Positions 24,860 to 36,866 are shown, counted from the stretch's first letter. The stretch is 64,000 bases of DNA from Sorex araneus (GCF_027595985.1 NC_073311.1:50076463-50140462); one strand, 5' to 3'. Notes: generated by a model from the letters alone, not told the origin. Made by a program: numbers and translations.

Positions 24860-25210
24860 GTGCTCACTGCATTTTTAATTTCATCTACTGAATCCGTTAT
24901 TAGTGACACTTCTTTTAGTGGCTTTTTTTTTATTTCTGATGTCTTTTCTTCCTGCATTTTATTGACTGTCCATTCCACTGTTTCTTTCATGTCCTCCTTA
25001 GTTTACTGGATGGTTGTTCCAACATTTATTTGAGTTCATTAAATATCTTCAACATTTCATCTCTGAATTGTTTATCAGAGAAATCGTATTTGTGGCTAAG
25101 CCCTGTTGAGGCTTCTGGACTCTTTTCTTCATACACTCCTTGTGGTGGGAATTTGCTCCGTTTCTTCATGTTGCTGTGGTAGTATGGAGGTGGGACCCTC
25201 CAGTTCACTA

Positions 25211-25845
25211 TCAGTGTCCCCCTCTCACTGCAAGAAAGTATTCTCGATGAGCTTGGTCGATGGTAGTCACATTTTTTCCCCTTTTAGAATGTAAACTTCC
25301 TCTTTGGTGCTCTTCTGTGACCTATGTGAGTCCTCTAGTACAGCTTCAGAGGATGTGTTCTTTAATGTTAGGCTAGTTCAATTTCTTGTGTTCACACTCA
25401 TTTTATGAGATTGAAATAGGGTAGTGCACTATTAACGTAATGTGTTTGTGACAGCCAGGCTGTCTTCCTCAAAATTAGGTAATGGAGGTTGAGATGTGAG
25501 TCCAAAGCACTGAGAAAGGGGAAAATGACTGTAGCTGCATGAGGGGCCTCCACCCCAGAGGCCATTCGCACCAGCAATTATGCCCACCCCTGCTGCTGTA
25601 CCTGTGGAGTGAGTTGGCTGTGTTGGTGCCTGAGCAGGAATAAAGTCCCACTTCTGATGTGGTCCTAAAACTTGCACAACTAGATTTGGCCCAACTCCTC
25701 CCTGAAGAAGAATTGATTTAAAACATTCATATAGATAAAACCCCCAAATCTAGTTAGTATTACTTCAATTGTATGCCAGATATTTATATAATTGATTATT
25801 ATGTGCTATATGTAAAAGAATTCTAGACATTCTATAAATTATATA
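25211..25845. other. unassigned; possibly 5' UTR of the old L1
   Basis: The sequence directly upstream (on the - strand) of the L1 ORF1 start could be L1 5' UTR up to about 25.7 kb, but no repeat match within the window tests this. Confidence 0.35.
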
Positions 25846-26340
25846 ATGAAATGTTAGTTGAAATGAGTCAGAAAGAGAGAGACAGACATAGAAAGATTGC
25901 ACTCATCTGTGGAATATCAAGTATCAGAATGGGAGACTAACACCCAAGAATAGTAGAGATAAGGACCAGGAGGTTTACTTCACGGCTTGGAAGTAAATGC
26001 TGGAGGGAAAGGCAGCTCAGATAGAGAAGGGAACACTAAGTGAAAGATGTTTGGAGGACCCGTGCGGAATGTAGACTATAGATCAAACACAATGGCCACT
26101 CTATTGGAAACTACAACACCCAAAAGGAAAGAAAGAACAAAAGGAAATGCCCTGCCGCAGAGGTGGGGTGGGGAGGGGTGAATGGAGTGGGGGTGGTAGG
26201 AGGGATACTGGGATTATTGGTGGTGGGAAATGGGCACTAGTGGAGGGATGGGTACTCGATCATTGTATAACTACAACGCAAGCATGAAAGTTTGTAAGTA
26301 TGTAACTGTACCCCACGGTGATTCACTAACCATATATATA
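25846..26340 (+). mobile_element. L1 3' end (ORF2 last codons and 3' UTR)
   Basis: Starts with the ORF2 end motif GAAATGAGTCAGAAAGAGAG and continues through the usual 3' UTR (ACTACAACACCCAAAAGGAA, G-rich tract, GGGCACTAGTGGAGGGATGG). It ends at a TA-rich run at 26333. Confidence 0.9.
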
Positions 26341-26373
26341 TATGTATATATATATATTTATGTATAAATATAT
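26333..26373 (+). repeat. (TA)n-rich tract at the L1 tail
   Basis: Imperfect TATA/TGTATA run at the 3' end of the L1 fragment. Confidence 0.85.
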
Positions 26374-26556
26374 AATGACAAATGGCCCAGTAGAAATATA
26401 ATATATCAAATTTGTGAAAGTTATTCATGCTTTTTCCATGAAAGGATACTGCATTTTAGCTATATAATTTACTGTAGCATATTGTGTGTATAACCATATA
26501 AAATATAGTAATTGTGATCTGGGGCATATTTTTCATTATTTAACTTTAACATTTAG

Positions 26557-26702
26557 GAAGAAAGTTTCTACAAAAGTTATTGAAAATAAAATCTCTCACA
26601 AAAATATTGATAATAGAGAATCTACAAAGAGTATTGAAAATAAAGATACAGAAACAAACTTACAATCAAAACTGCAGTCATTTTCCTTAAGAGAAAGCAA
26701 AG
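26557..26702 (+). other. exon-like open segment, unidentified
   Basis: An open frame (lysine- and glutamate-rich, for example ENKISHKNIDNRESTKSIEN) lies between an AG (CATTTAG/GAAG) and a GT (GCAAAG/GTAATA). It could be a true exon of an unknown gene, a coiled-coil part of an old L1 ORF1, or chance. I do not recognise it. Confidence 0.2.
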
Positions 26703-27239
26703 GTAATAACACTGGTTGAATTTGGTTAATTGTGGCTTCTAATTCAGTCATTCTCCATGACCTTCAGGGTATCAAGAACTGTATATACCTGAAGCCAATT
26801 GTGGAAATGATAACCTTTTAAGAATTTGTGGACCAGGTGATTTGACATACAGCCAGTCACGAGATCCATGGGGTACATATTATATACAATAATGAGAATA
26901 GGGAATTATGGATAATGCTTCTGGACTGGTGCTCAGGTGGGGTAGGGGGTGGGGGAGACCTTGGCTGAGGTGGGCAGGTGCTCTTGCAGTTCCCTGGGTT
27001 GGTTTTCTGGGCACAGAAAACTGACAGGTCATGCCCACTGCAGACCATGCCCACTGCCACCTACATTTATCTTTCATATTTAGGGAGTTATGGTATTTTT
27101 GCCCAGACATTATACAACATTTAAATCTCAGTTACCTCTAGTAGACAATTTTTGGATCTGACTCAAATAGCACTGCATGTGAAGGAAAACTTCTGAACAG
27201 CAAAAGTAGCATAAAAATAACCCAACAGAGCAGTTCTCA

Positions 27240-27645
27240 AGTAACTGGGAATCCATGAACACGCACAAACCTTGAAGAACAATGGGGAAATGAAGGAACT
27301 CAGCTTAGATAGGAATAGAAACTCAGTCTTGCTGCCAAGGACATCAAAATGTTTCTGTAAATGAGGACCTAAAAGAAACATTCATCACACTGGCATCAGA
27401 AATCAAGCAAGTACTTGCCAGTGAAATTAAGCAGTCACTAGATAAGCAATTCAACCAGCTCTGAGACTTTTTCAGAAGATGAGAGATTCTATACAAATGG
27501 AAGTGAAGGAGCCAAAGAACACACTAGCAAATCACAGTTGTAGAATCTCACAAGGGGAGAAGAGCATAGATGAACCTGAAGACCAGACCAGTATTGATGA
27601 GGAAGTTGAAACAGAAAACAGAAGCAAAAGAATGTAGGAAAATGT
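27240..27645 (+). mobile_element. probable old L1 ORF1 coiled-coil remnant
   Basis: The + strand reads NEDLKETFITLASEIKQVLA, then after a stop and a frame change CRISQGEKSIDEPEDQTSID, which resembles the L1 ORF1 coiled coil. The match is from memory and the copy is old. Confidence 0.45.
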
Positions 27646-28109
27646 AAGGTATCAATTCTCTTGCTCATGATTTGTTTATTCCACTCCCACCTTCTTCACA
27701 TTCATTGTGTTTACTGTTCTCAGGGCCTTGTTAGTGCTCTCCTTGGTTTTTCCCAGAGATTGTGGGTAAAAGTCCAGGATTACCTGTCATTCTGAGAAAT
27801 AGGCTTGGGAATGATATATTGTCTGCAATAAATGTGCTGGGAAATAAACATCTTTAAATACTTGCCCTACAGCCAGAGAATATGTATGGATATAACTTTT
27901 TTAAAAAGTTACTCTCATCACATTAGAACAAGAAATGGATTTACCAGCCTCTCTCTGATTTCTCTGTGACTTGGTACTTCTACTGGTGTATAATAGTCTC
28001 AAGCAGCTTCCAAAATTCCTTCTTTAGATGTGTGTTGAAGGGGTAACCATTGATCTTTGGTTAGGAATTTTTTATACACATTTAAATTGACTTATGTATT
28101 TTTATATTA

Positions 28110-28600
28110 CGAAATTGTTTTAGGCACCCTGGTTTATAATATTGATAATGACAGGGTTTCATGCCACAAGCATCCCAACAGCACACCCCCCTCCAGAGTG
28201 TCACTTTCTTTCCAACATGTCCCAGTGTCCCCTAGTCTTACCCCCATCCTACCCACAGTGATATGCATCCTAGCAAAGACTAGTTCTCTGTTGCCTTTGA
28301 GCATTTTTTTATTTTTTACTGTTGCTTTATATACTACAAATGAGGGAGACCATTTTGTAGGAGTAACTTCACTACTTCATTCAGCATGATACTTTCCACA
28401 TCCATCCACATAGCCACAAATTGCAAGATTTTACCTTTTCTTATAGCTGATAGCATTATGAATATGTGCCACTGTTTTTTTAGCTCACAATCTATTCTTG
28501 AACACTTGGTGTGCTTCTACATGTGGGATATTGTGAACAATGCTGTGATGAACACAGGAGCAAAAAAAATGTCTTTTATAAAGAGAATTTGATGTATTTT
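28110..28600 (-). mobile_element. old L1 3' fragment
   Basis: The reverse strand follows the L1 order: 3' UTR (CACCCCTCC-type tract), target of ORF2 end at TTCATTCAGCATGATACTTT, and the TGTGAACAATGCTGTGATGA block. Strongly diverged. Confidence 0.75.
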
Positions 28601-29053
28601 CATTTGTTTATCTTTACTTCCATTTGTTTGTCCAATGGTTAGGATGTTTTTTAATCATAAAGAAATTTAATTTAAACCTAATTAGAAAAATGTTTTTCCA
28701 TGATATCTTCCCACATTCAGTTACTGATGCACATAAGTCACTCATGAGGGGAAGAGGTAGGAAAACTCAGTGGTGTTCATCAGCTCTTAAGTTCTGCAAC
28801 CCAAATGTCAAGTTTGTCATCCGGACAGCCTCCATTTTGAGTTATGTTGCACAGTTTAAGAGACTAGGCTATAAGATGAAAATCCTCTCCTTTGAGCTAA
28901 TTTTTTTTTCTATAGCAAAGGTGGAATTTCAACTGAGTTATTGCAAGATGGGTAGCAGTTCAGTGTGGTTGCTGGAGCCAGAAAGGGTTTTAACAACATT
29001 GACTTCCTAATGCCATTTTGGTACTAGCATATGAGTCATCTGAACTTAATTAA
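28601..29053. other. unassigned sequence with a 128-residue open frame
   Basis: A + strand frame is open from 28624 to 29010 but shows no domain and overlaps the decayed L1 edge. Not called as a gene. Confidence 0.3.
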
Positions 29054-29069
29054 CAGACACAAATATCTT

Positions 29070-29224
29070 TTTTTTTTTTTGCTTTTTGGGTCACACCCAG
29101 CGATGCTCAGGGGTTACTCCTGGCTTTGCACTCAGGAATTACTCCTGGCGGTGCTTGGGGGACCATATGGGATGCCGGGGATCAAACCCAGGTCGGCCAC
29201 GTGCAAGGCGAACGCCCTACCCGA
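29070..29224 (-). mobile_element. SOR-type SINE with target duplication, head truncated
   Basis: Poly-T, then GGGTCACACCCAGCGATGCT. The element stops at ACGCCCTACCCGATG, losing the first 25-30 bp of the head. CAGACACAAATATCTT flanks it at 29054 and 29227. Confidence 0.95.
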
Positions 29225-29376
29225 TGCAGACACAAATATCTTAATGGTGACTTGGCATAGACATTATGTCACAGCCTTTCATATGATCTACTCATTCATC
29301 TAGTCATCAGACTAGTGTTAAATCAGTTTATTATTTTAACCAGCTTGAAAATTTGAACAGCATACCTTTTATTCCT

Positions 29377-29635
29377 GGGCTGGAGCGATAGTGATAGCAC
29401 ATGGGTAGGGAATTCGCCTTGCACACAGCCGACCCAGGTTCGATTCTTCTGCCCTTCTTGGAGAGTCCGGCAAGCTACAGAGAGTATCTTGCCCACACAG
29501 CAGAACCTGGCAAGCTACCCGTGGTGTATTCTATATGCCAAAAACAGTAACAATAATTCTCACAATGAAACATTACTTGTTCCTGCTGAAGCAAATCGAT
29601 GAATAACAGCATGACCACGACTGTGACTATGACCT
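29377..29635 (+). mobile_element. type-B SINE (SOR head, RTE-like tail)
   Basis: Head GGGCTGGAGCGATAGTGATAG with B box GGTTCGATTC, body GAGAGTCCGGCAAGCTACAG and CCAAAAACAGTAACAATAAT, end GAAGCAAATCGATGAATAAC. Confidence 0.93.
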
Positions 29636-30194
29636 TCTATTTCTAAAATTCATGCACAGAGTGAGGGCAGAGACTTAACAGTAGAGCAACTGCTTTGTGA
29701 GACACTGGGTTCATTCCCTGACACCAGAAAAATGAAAAGGAAAAACAAAGAAAAAAATTAAGATAAAATAAAATTTCCACAGTTTCCTTACCCTTGAATC
29801 GTATGGGTAAGACAATATGAAAAAGACAAAATCAATATCTGCTCTACTAATCTTGCATGATATTTTTTCCAGAAAATATTTGTTTTTCCAGACAAGTGGC
29901 AGTTCTCAGAATTGAGTCAACTTACATGATAATGCCACCACCGGGTGTGTTGTGGCCCTGGAAGGTTCTCCGTCTCCTGAGTTAGGTAACAAGATCCAGG
30001 AGGTTACCCCAAGGGAAGGATTTTCAGAGTGTGCGCACAGCAATGAGTCAGTAGACTAGCTAGTGTATGCAACAGCCCTTCATCGTCATAAGCAACCAGG
30101 AAGAAAGGAAACCCTTATCCACCTCATTCTGTAGATAAGATCATGAACAGGGGCTCTGAAAATTAACTTTTTTCTTAAAATGTTTTATTCTTGG

Positions 30195-30355
30195 ACTGTA
30201 GAGACGGATCAATGGGCTGCATGTATCCTTTGCATAGAGAACTTGGGTTCAATTCCTGGCAACCTCATGCTCCCCTGAGCACCTCCAGGAGCAATCCCTG
30301 TGCAAGTGTTGGGGGCAGTACATGAACACTGTTCAGTGCGACCCCCTGGTTAGTT
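30195..30355 (+). mobile_element. diverged SOR-related SINE
   Basis: Keeps GGGTTCAATTCC, CTCCCCTGAGCACCTCCAGG and CAGTGCGACCCCCT in the right order. Confidence 0.65.
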
Positions 30356-30359
30356 TTTT

Positions 30360-31185
30360 AACTCGTGTTACACCACTAGAGCACATTTGATGGTACTTGT
30401 ACAGGCAACATCTACTATATCTGGTACTAGGTTAAAAATGTAGTTTTCTGTGTCACTGAAAGAAATACTATTGCAACACTGACTAAAAGCCAATGCTCTA
30501 AAAAATAATATACTTTATTTTAGAATTTTTATATTTATAGGGAAAATGTGCAGAAAATACAGGGAAATATTGTTATTTCTCCCAAAAAATTTCCCTTGTA
30601 GCATTGTGAATTATTGTGACAAATTTATTACAGTTGATCACCAAATGTTGATACATTATTATTAAGTGAACCACTTTAGGATCTTTATTCATGATTAAAG
30701 TTTCAAAAGATTGTCTTCTTTACCTTAAAAAGTTACCTTGGCTTCAGGTTATTACCTGGAATTATTATTATTACCTGATAATTCAGGTTATTACCCCCCA
30801 CTCCTACCTGTCTCAGCCAAGGAAACTACAGATCTTTTCAATGTCCACAGCTTGCCGTTTCCAGATTCTCAAGTAGTTGGTAATTTACGATACCCATCTT
30901 TTCATGTTTTCTTTTATCATTTGGCAACGTGCATGGAAATTTCCGTGTATGGAAATGTCTTCATTTGAATGTCATTTGCTGTGCCATGGGTCATATTCTC
31001 TTGTTTGAACACTACACAAGGTACGTATTCATTTACTCATTGACTGTGATCTCAACTATTTCCAACTTTAGGTACATATTTTTTTATGCAAGTTTGCATG
31101 AAAATATATTTCCAATGTATTTATATAAAAGTCTATATAAATGTCAAGTAAGAATTTGGCTGGATCATATGAGTATCATATTAAG
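30360..31185. other. unassigned AT-rich intergenic sequence
   Basis: Contains a 12-bp direct repeat CAGGTTATTACC (30745 and 30784) and nothing else I can name. Confidence 0.45.
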
Positions 31186-31189
31186 CTTC

Positions 31190-31305
31190 TTTTCCTTCCT
31201 TCCTTGCTTCTTTTCCTTCCTTCCTTCCTTCCTTCCTTCCTTCCTTCCTTCCTTCCTTCCTTCCTTCCTTCCTTCCTTCCTTCCTTCCTTCCTTCCTTCC
31301 TTCCC
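31190..31305 (+). repeat. (TTCC)n microsatellite
   Basis: About 29 near-perfect TTCC units with a pyrimidine-rich flank to about 31390. Long open frames across it are artefacts of the repeat. Confidence 0.98.
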
Positions 31306-31459
31306 TACTTTCTTCCCTTTCTCACTTTATCCTTTCCTCTCTCCCTCACTTCTTTTTCCCTTAATCTCCCTCTCTTTTCTTCTATTTCTTTCTATACCCA
31401 GGAATGCTTAGAAATTACTCCGAGCTCTGCAAAATTTTCCAAGTTATTGAAATCTGTGG

Positions 31460-31870
31460 TGTGTTCAATGAATCAATTCCTTGTAAATATAACAAATGCA
31501 AAGATATGTAATTCGAACTACATCAAAGTACAAGAATTGTGTATGGTGCAAGAAACTAGGGCAAAATTTAGAAAAAGAACTTTGAATGGGAAAATTATTC
31601 CCACTACATACTTGATAAGGGGATAATATATGAAATATGCAAGTCTTACAAAACTTGATTAAAAAAGAAAAGACAAGCAACCCCATCCAAAGTGTGGGGA
31701 GGAAATTAACAGACAGTTCTTCAAAGAAATCTTATAGACCACCAATAGGGATCTAAGAGAGAGTTTCCATCACTTATTATCAGGAAAATGCAAATTCAAG
31801 TAGCAATTACACTAGTGAAAATAGTCTGAATCCAAACATTCAAAAACATTTAGCGTGCTGGTGGCTGCAA
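31460..31870 (+). mobile_element. old L1 ORF2 fragment
   Basis: Order and wording resemble L1 ORF2 near its C-terminus (AAACTTGATTAAAAAAGAAA..., TTCAAAGAAATC, ATCAGGAAAATGCAAATTCA). Many lesions. Confidence 0.6.
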
Positions 31871-31919
31871 AATAATATTTTCCTGCGCAATTGTGAAGAC
31901 TAACTGAGCACATTGTTCT

Positions 31920-32326
31920 TGTTAGAACCCACTTGGCCAGAGAACTGCCGTGACAGGCTTTGGGCCTCTGAGTGACTTAGGCCTCTTTTGGGAACAAGAG
32001 AAGCAGAAAAACCAGATGCTTCTGTCAAAGATTACGTCCCTGGAATGAGATTAGGTCTCCGGAATGTAACTGTCAGGAAGTGGGCCGGCTTTTGCGGGCC
32101 AAAACAACAACAACAAAAATATATTCATTCTTGCAGAGTAATGCTTACTTGGTAAAATAGAAGTATAAGAACTTGCTGAATCTAGTGCTCGGGGTCCTTG
32201 TTGAAACCCGCTGCACCGGGTGTATACTTGAACCCCAGCTAGCTGGAACAATAAACGTCACTGTGTGATTTGCATTATTGGCTCTGTTTTCTATCCTTGA
32301 GGGGTGGTCGACTCCAGACTCTAACA
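31920..32326 (+). mobile_element. solo LTR with perfect 5-bp target duplication
   Basis: Starts TGTTAGAACC and ends ACTCTAACA with inverted termini (TGTTAGA/TCTAACA). It is flanked by GTTCT at 31915-31919 and 32327-32331. A TATA-like GTATAAGAA (about 32163) and AATAAA (32250) lie in the expected order, with GCTCGGGGTCCTT between them. Length, ends and layout suggest a gammaretrovirus-like (class I) element. No internal retroviral sequence is next to it, so it is a recombined single LTR. Confidence 0.92.
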
Positions 32327-32765
32327 GTTCTGTGCATGAGAAATATGCCTGCGGTGAAAACCATCTACCCCAGTGAAAAACATCCTTTTCCTGTTCCTGT
32401 TCCTTCAGGACAAAATTAAACACTGCCAACTCCGAACACAAACTGCATAAACATCACCACCTACAAATGATAAGGAAAATTGACCCTACCCTTGGATCAC
32501 ACAGGCTCACACAGGAGAGCAGGAGCTGCCAAAGGGCAGCTGAGTCTGGGCAACATGACCCTGGAATGTATTTGGCACATCCTTGAGAAGGTCAGAATCT
32601 CACTTTGTACTCCAGATATGCTTTTGTGCCTATAGTCTTGCCCTGGCCTTGCAAATGACATGTTTGGGAATTTCTGCTTCTGTGTTCTCCCTCCAGATGT
32701 CTGCAAATGACCTCTCACAGTCTCTCATAGTGACCATAAAATGAAATTCCCACTCTTATTGAAGC

Positions 32766-33025
32766 CTCGGCTGAAGCGATAGCACAGAGGTTGGGCATTC
32801 ATCTTTCACTTGGCCAACCCGAGTTCAATTCCTCCGACCCTCTCGGAGAGCCCGGCAAGCTACTGAGAGTATGGAGCCCGCACGGCAGAGCCTGGCAAGC
32901 TACTCGTGCGTACTGGATATGCCAAAAACAGTAACAATAAGTCTCTCAATGAGAGACGTTACTGGTGCCCGCTTGAACAAATTGATGAGCAACGGGATGA
33001 CCGTGATCTACAGCGATTGAAGCCC
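32766..33025 (+). mobile_element. type-B SINE (SOR head, RTE-like tail)
   Basis: CTGAAGCGATAGCACAGAGG head, CCTCTCGGAGAGCCCGGCAA body, CCAAAAACAGTAACAATAAG, and the RTE-like end GTTACTGGTGCCCGCTTGAA ... AACGGGATGAC. The end is still readable as the RTE motif YWCPLEQIDEQRD. Confidence 0.93.
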
Positions 33026-34751
33026 AGTCTGTCTAGCAGAAGCTCAGTTCATACTGGTATCATAAGCCTGAGTTTTCCGAACTCCCAGTGAGCTCTTAGT
33101 TTTTCATTGTCTCCCAATGTAATTTCCACAACAACCCAAGCATCAAGCTACACTGTCCCGTATAGGGAGATCTAACGTCCCCAGTTCCTACCCAGCACAG
33201 ATTGCTCTCTTCCACTATACTCAACAAATGTTTTGTACTTGCTTTTGCTCCAGCATTGGGTAAATTATTTTATCTTTGAGAAACTGTCCAAACCCTCCAC
33301 TCATTTAATTTGGTGTTTCTCTTGGGGATATGACTCTTTCTCCCCCTCTCTGTCCTCCACTGTGCATCACAGGAGTCAAAGAACCATTGCCGGTTCAAAC
33401 TTCAGTCTCTTCAGGATAGGCTGTGGGACTTACTTGAGGGTTAACTGACCTCCTTTATGTAGAGCAGCTCTACAGCAGTGTAATGAGACTCCCCAACATT
33501 AGTTATCTGTGCTGCCTCTGTTTACTCATTCCTCCCTGGTGTTTTCATTAGATCAACATGGGAGTTTGAATAATTCCAAGAAATCAGCAGATCAGTGAGT
33601 TCTTCAGCCTGGGCATTTCTCTGTTATGACACATGGACAAGTGCTCTTGAGCTTTTATCACTATACTCAGATGAGTGCAACGATCCAATTGGTGTGTTGA
33701 CTAACTGGATCCTTGTGTGCATGATCCTGGGTGTTAATGCTCAGACATGTGATATGCAGGTATTCTGGAACAATAAAACTCCAATCACTAAGATTGTCAG
33801 TTGAATCTGAATTGATTCCTTAAAAACTAGACTAAATTTGATGCCTAAGCACTCAAATAAAGCAATGTCAAATGACCCAAATTAAAAATTGGGGACAAGG
33901 TTGCATAATGCTTTACTGGAACTCTGGCCACCAGTTTCATTCTCCAACTTTATCACCAGTAGAAGGAAAGTAGTCTGAGGTCTTGAATATTCAAGACTTT
34001 ATGGCTCTTAGTAAAAACCCAGACCTCTGTAAACCTGTGATGCGGGCCTAGAAAATTTCCCTCATTATCCTAGAGATCTCCTCAAAGATCCTTTATTCTA
34101 CAGATACCATTCCAAACCATCTCTCTCCACCTGAATATTAGGTGGGATCCCTCTTCCAATTTAAGGATCTGCCTCCAGGCCCGTTCAGCTTCCCCCACAG
34201 TCCTCTTTCAGCAGCCATAACTCAAACTTCCAGATACTTCCCCTGACATGTGAATTCTGCCAATCTGACTCTACAGCCCAAACCAGCAGGGCTAGTTACA
34301 GAGAAAAAGACAAACACATTAGGAGACAAATAAGGAACCAGAGACTTCCCAGACTTCAGGGTCACCTGGCAGTCATCAGTGATCTGGTAAGCAATCATTA
34401 TTGTCAATATAATATTGCTATCCCACCCAATATAAACATATGAGTCACCACTTAATTTGACAGACATTAAGGACAGTTGGTAAACATAGTAACATTCAGT
34501 ATACATATGAAGAGCAGAGGTTGGCTGGGGTATTTCACATAGACAATCAGAAGGAGCCATTAACCATAAAGTCCTGAGAGTTTCTTACTCTATTTTTACC
34601 CACATTGCTCTCTACATCTAAAAGACCCTAAATTGTCTTAATCTACATGTTTTCAGGCTGTGCATTTGCAGCTTTCATCTATTCATCACATACTATGCTC
34701 TTTCCTGCTATTCTATTTTTTCCTGGGTGCACATTTGCATGCACTATATTC
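33026..34751. other. unassigned intergenic sequence
   Basis: No repeat, exon pair or convincing frame recognised. The 112-residue - strand frame at 34222-34560 shows no domain. Confidence 0.45.
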
Positions 34752-34968
34752 TTTCTTTGTTTTGTTTTGCTATTGTTTTGGATCACCTCTGGCAGTGTGC
34801 AGGTTATTCCTGACTCTGCGTTGAGAAATTACTACTAATGGTGCTTGGAGACCATATTGGACACCATATGGGACAAAGAAGAAATGAGATAACAATTAAA
34901 AAGGGATTCAATCCAGGTCAGCTGTGTTCAAGAAAAGTGCCCTACCCACCGTACTATTGCTCCAGCCC
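34752..34968 (-). mobile_element. diverged SOR-related SINE with internal insertion
   Basis: TTGGATCACCTCTGGCAGTG at the tail side and ACTATTGCTCCAGCCC at the head. The CATATTGGACACCATATGGG region is partly duplicated and interrupted by about 40 bp of A-rich sequence. Confidence 0.8.
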
Positions 34969-35457
34969 ATGCAACTCACTACATTCTATGACATAAACTG
35001 TATTTCTCAGGGCACTATAGCAGCTTTGGGGTTTTACTTAGAGGGTTCTTTTCCTGTAGACACACTCAAAGTGGCTTTTCTAGTGACCCTTACAATTCAA
35101 AGCCCAGTTTTTTAACTTCCCCACAGTGAATTTGATAGTAGGAACATACGCTCCATCTATCTGCATGTCCTAATTCCTACATTTTACTGAGCCAAACCAA
35201 ATAAAAATTGGACTCATTCTCAGAGGACTCTTCCCAATGTGTCAGAGTTCAGAGACTTTTGGTGGGTTTTGAGCACTCTTGGCAGGACAGCTATACTGTC
35301 CTCATCATATTCTGTTTTTTAGATGAGAAAAATCACATAGAACATGTCATTACCATGTAAATGAGCACAGGGGTGCCATCCTGTTTCTCACAAATATATT
35401 CATTAAATCCCCCTTGGCTCCTGCTTTGCCTCCTAATCTTAATAGATGTTCTCTCTA

Positions 35458-35717
35458 ATGTTGGATATCAACCCTATGTGTTTTAGGCTTCAAGGGTAAA
35501 TTGCCTCTTTTCACCTCCCAGAGAAGTTTACCATGCCCTTGCTAACATCTCTAATTTGGTTAAAATCTATCTTCTACCTTTCCTTTGTGTTGGATATTAA
35601 CCCTAAGTGCTTTAGGCTTCACCAGTCAATTGCCCCCTTTCTTCCTCCCTGAGAAGTTTAACATGCCCTTCCTAGCATCTCTAACTTAGTTAAAGTTTAT
35701 CTTTAACCTCTCCCTTG
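35458..35717 (+). repeat. tandem duplication, two units of about 128 bp
   Basis: GTTGGATATCAACCCTATGT (35460) and GTTGGATATTAACCCTAAGT (35588) start two homologous units that both run through GAGAAGTTTA, CATGCCCTT, CATCTCTAA and the CTCCCTTGT-type end. They sit directly upstream of the LTR-retrotransposon-like repeat. Confidence 0.9.
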
Positions 35718-35734
35718 TATTTTACCTCTCATTG

Positions 35735-36525
35735 TCACAGTTCCCCAAGTCAGTCTTGATTACTTGTAAGCCAAAACTTTCTGGTAATTCTGAGCTTGTA
35801 TTTTTACTGCTTTGTATTTGAAGGGTTGTATGTTTGTATCTGCTTTTCTATTTCCCCCATAGCCTTTTTATATTTTACTATAGAGCAACGTTCTTTGGTT
35901 AAACACAGAAAGACCATTAATGCTATACTCCTAATATTTGGGAGTTGATTGAGGCTGAAATATATCTACTCTTGGGCATAATTATTTGGTCATAACTACT
36001 TGACTCTGGCTTCAGTGTCTGTAGTTCCTAACACCCCAAAAGGGAGGTCCCACCATGGGACTGGGATGGACCCGGGGCGAGTGGCAAAACTACCCGGCAT
36101 CGAAATGGGGCATTCTAGAAAGCATAAATGCATGGTCTTAATGAAAACTGTTACAACCTAAGAGACAGGACCCCCATGGGGAAGGACAAACTGAACTGGC
36201 CTGAGGACTTAGTCTGGGATTTGCGGTAAAAGATTTGCTTGCTCTCAGCCCAGAGAACTAAGTGTTGGGATCTTTGTCTCTTTTTTTTTCTTTTTGGGTC
36301 ACATCCGGCGATGTACAGGGGTCACTCCTGGCTCATGCACTCAGGAATCACCCCTGGCGGTGCTCAGGGGACCATATGGGATGCTGGGATTCGAACCTGG
36401 GTCGGCCGCGTGCAAGGCAAACGCCCTACCCGCTGTGCTATCGCTCCAGCCCCGGGATCTTTGTCTCTTACTATGTTTATCCAAACAACTGCAAGTATTG
36501 ATAATTAATACAACTAGAAGGAAAT
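35735..36525 (+). mobile_element. LTR-retrotransposon-like repeat, copy 2
   Basis: Homologous to 14130-14745 on the same strand and interrupted by a young SINE at 36283-36453. The purine run CAAAAGGGAGG at 36038 resembles a polypurine tract. No readable coding sequence. Confidence 0.5.
36283..36453 (-). mobile_element. SOR-type SINE, young, with 16-bp target duplication
   Basis: GGGATCTTTGTCTCTT occurs at 36267-36282 and 36454-36469 without mismatch. The SINE is close to consensus with an intact B box (rev-comp GGTTCGAATCC). Confidence 0.97.
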
Positions 36526-36814
36526 ATAAAAGCAATGTAGATGTCCCTGGGAGACAAAGTGTCTTCTTGAGTTGATCTCCCCAAGAGAATTTCCTCAGCC
36601 AAATGTTTATCCATGTAAATGACCAATCAACCTGGCCTTACCTCAACCCCCCTTCAGATGTTCTGCAAGTATGCTGCCAGCTCTGCATTAAATGGGCCAT
36701 TTTCACCATCAGACTGGGTCCCCAGCTTCCCTGTCTCCCTGTCTCTCTGTGTCTCTGTTGGGGAGTCCTGGGGAGGTGAGAAGGAGGGGAGGCAGGGAGG
36801 CGGCCCAGGGCCAC

Positions 36815-36818
<4 letters not shown>

Positions 36819-36863
<45 letters not shown>
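36819..36863 (+). repeat. (CA)n microsatellite
   Basis: About 22 CA units. Confidence 0.98.

Positions 36864-36866
<3 letters not shown>

Larger units (their letters stand above)
17965..25210 (-). mobile_element. long old L1 LINE interrupted by two insertions
   Basis: Read on the - strand: ORF1 N-terminal codons (from 25208, ending near 25026), ORF1 C-terminal domain (22878-23120, with LSEETLRARRQW), ORF2 start with the APE-type endonuclease (22774 downward, TIISLKGNGINALIKRHREA), reverse transcriptase, C-terminus (18.7-19.5 kb) and 3' UTR to about 17965. Many stops and frameshifts. A GAT-tailed repeat interrupts it at 20501-21024 and a younger L1 at 23470-24859. The 5' UTR may reach about 25.7 kb; I cannot fix its limit. 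Confidence 0.88.

Noticed and set aside
26557-26702. Exon of a synaptonemal-complex-like coiled-coil gene
   Set aside because: Only compositional resemblance; flanking sequence gives no second exon, and a nearby segment looks like L1 ORF1.
31141-31626. 160-codon frames rich in SFLP repeats
   Set aside because: They are read-through of the TTCC microsatellite.
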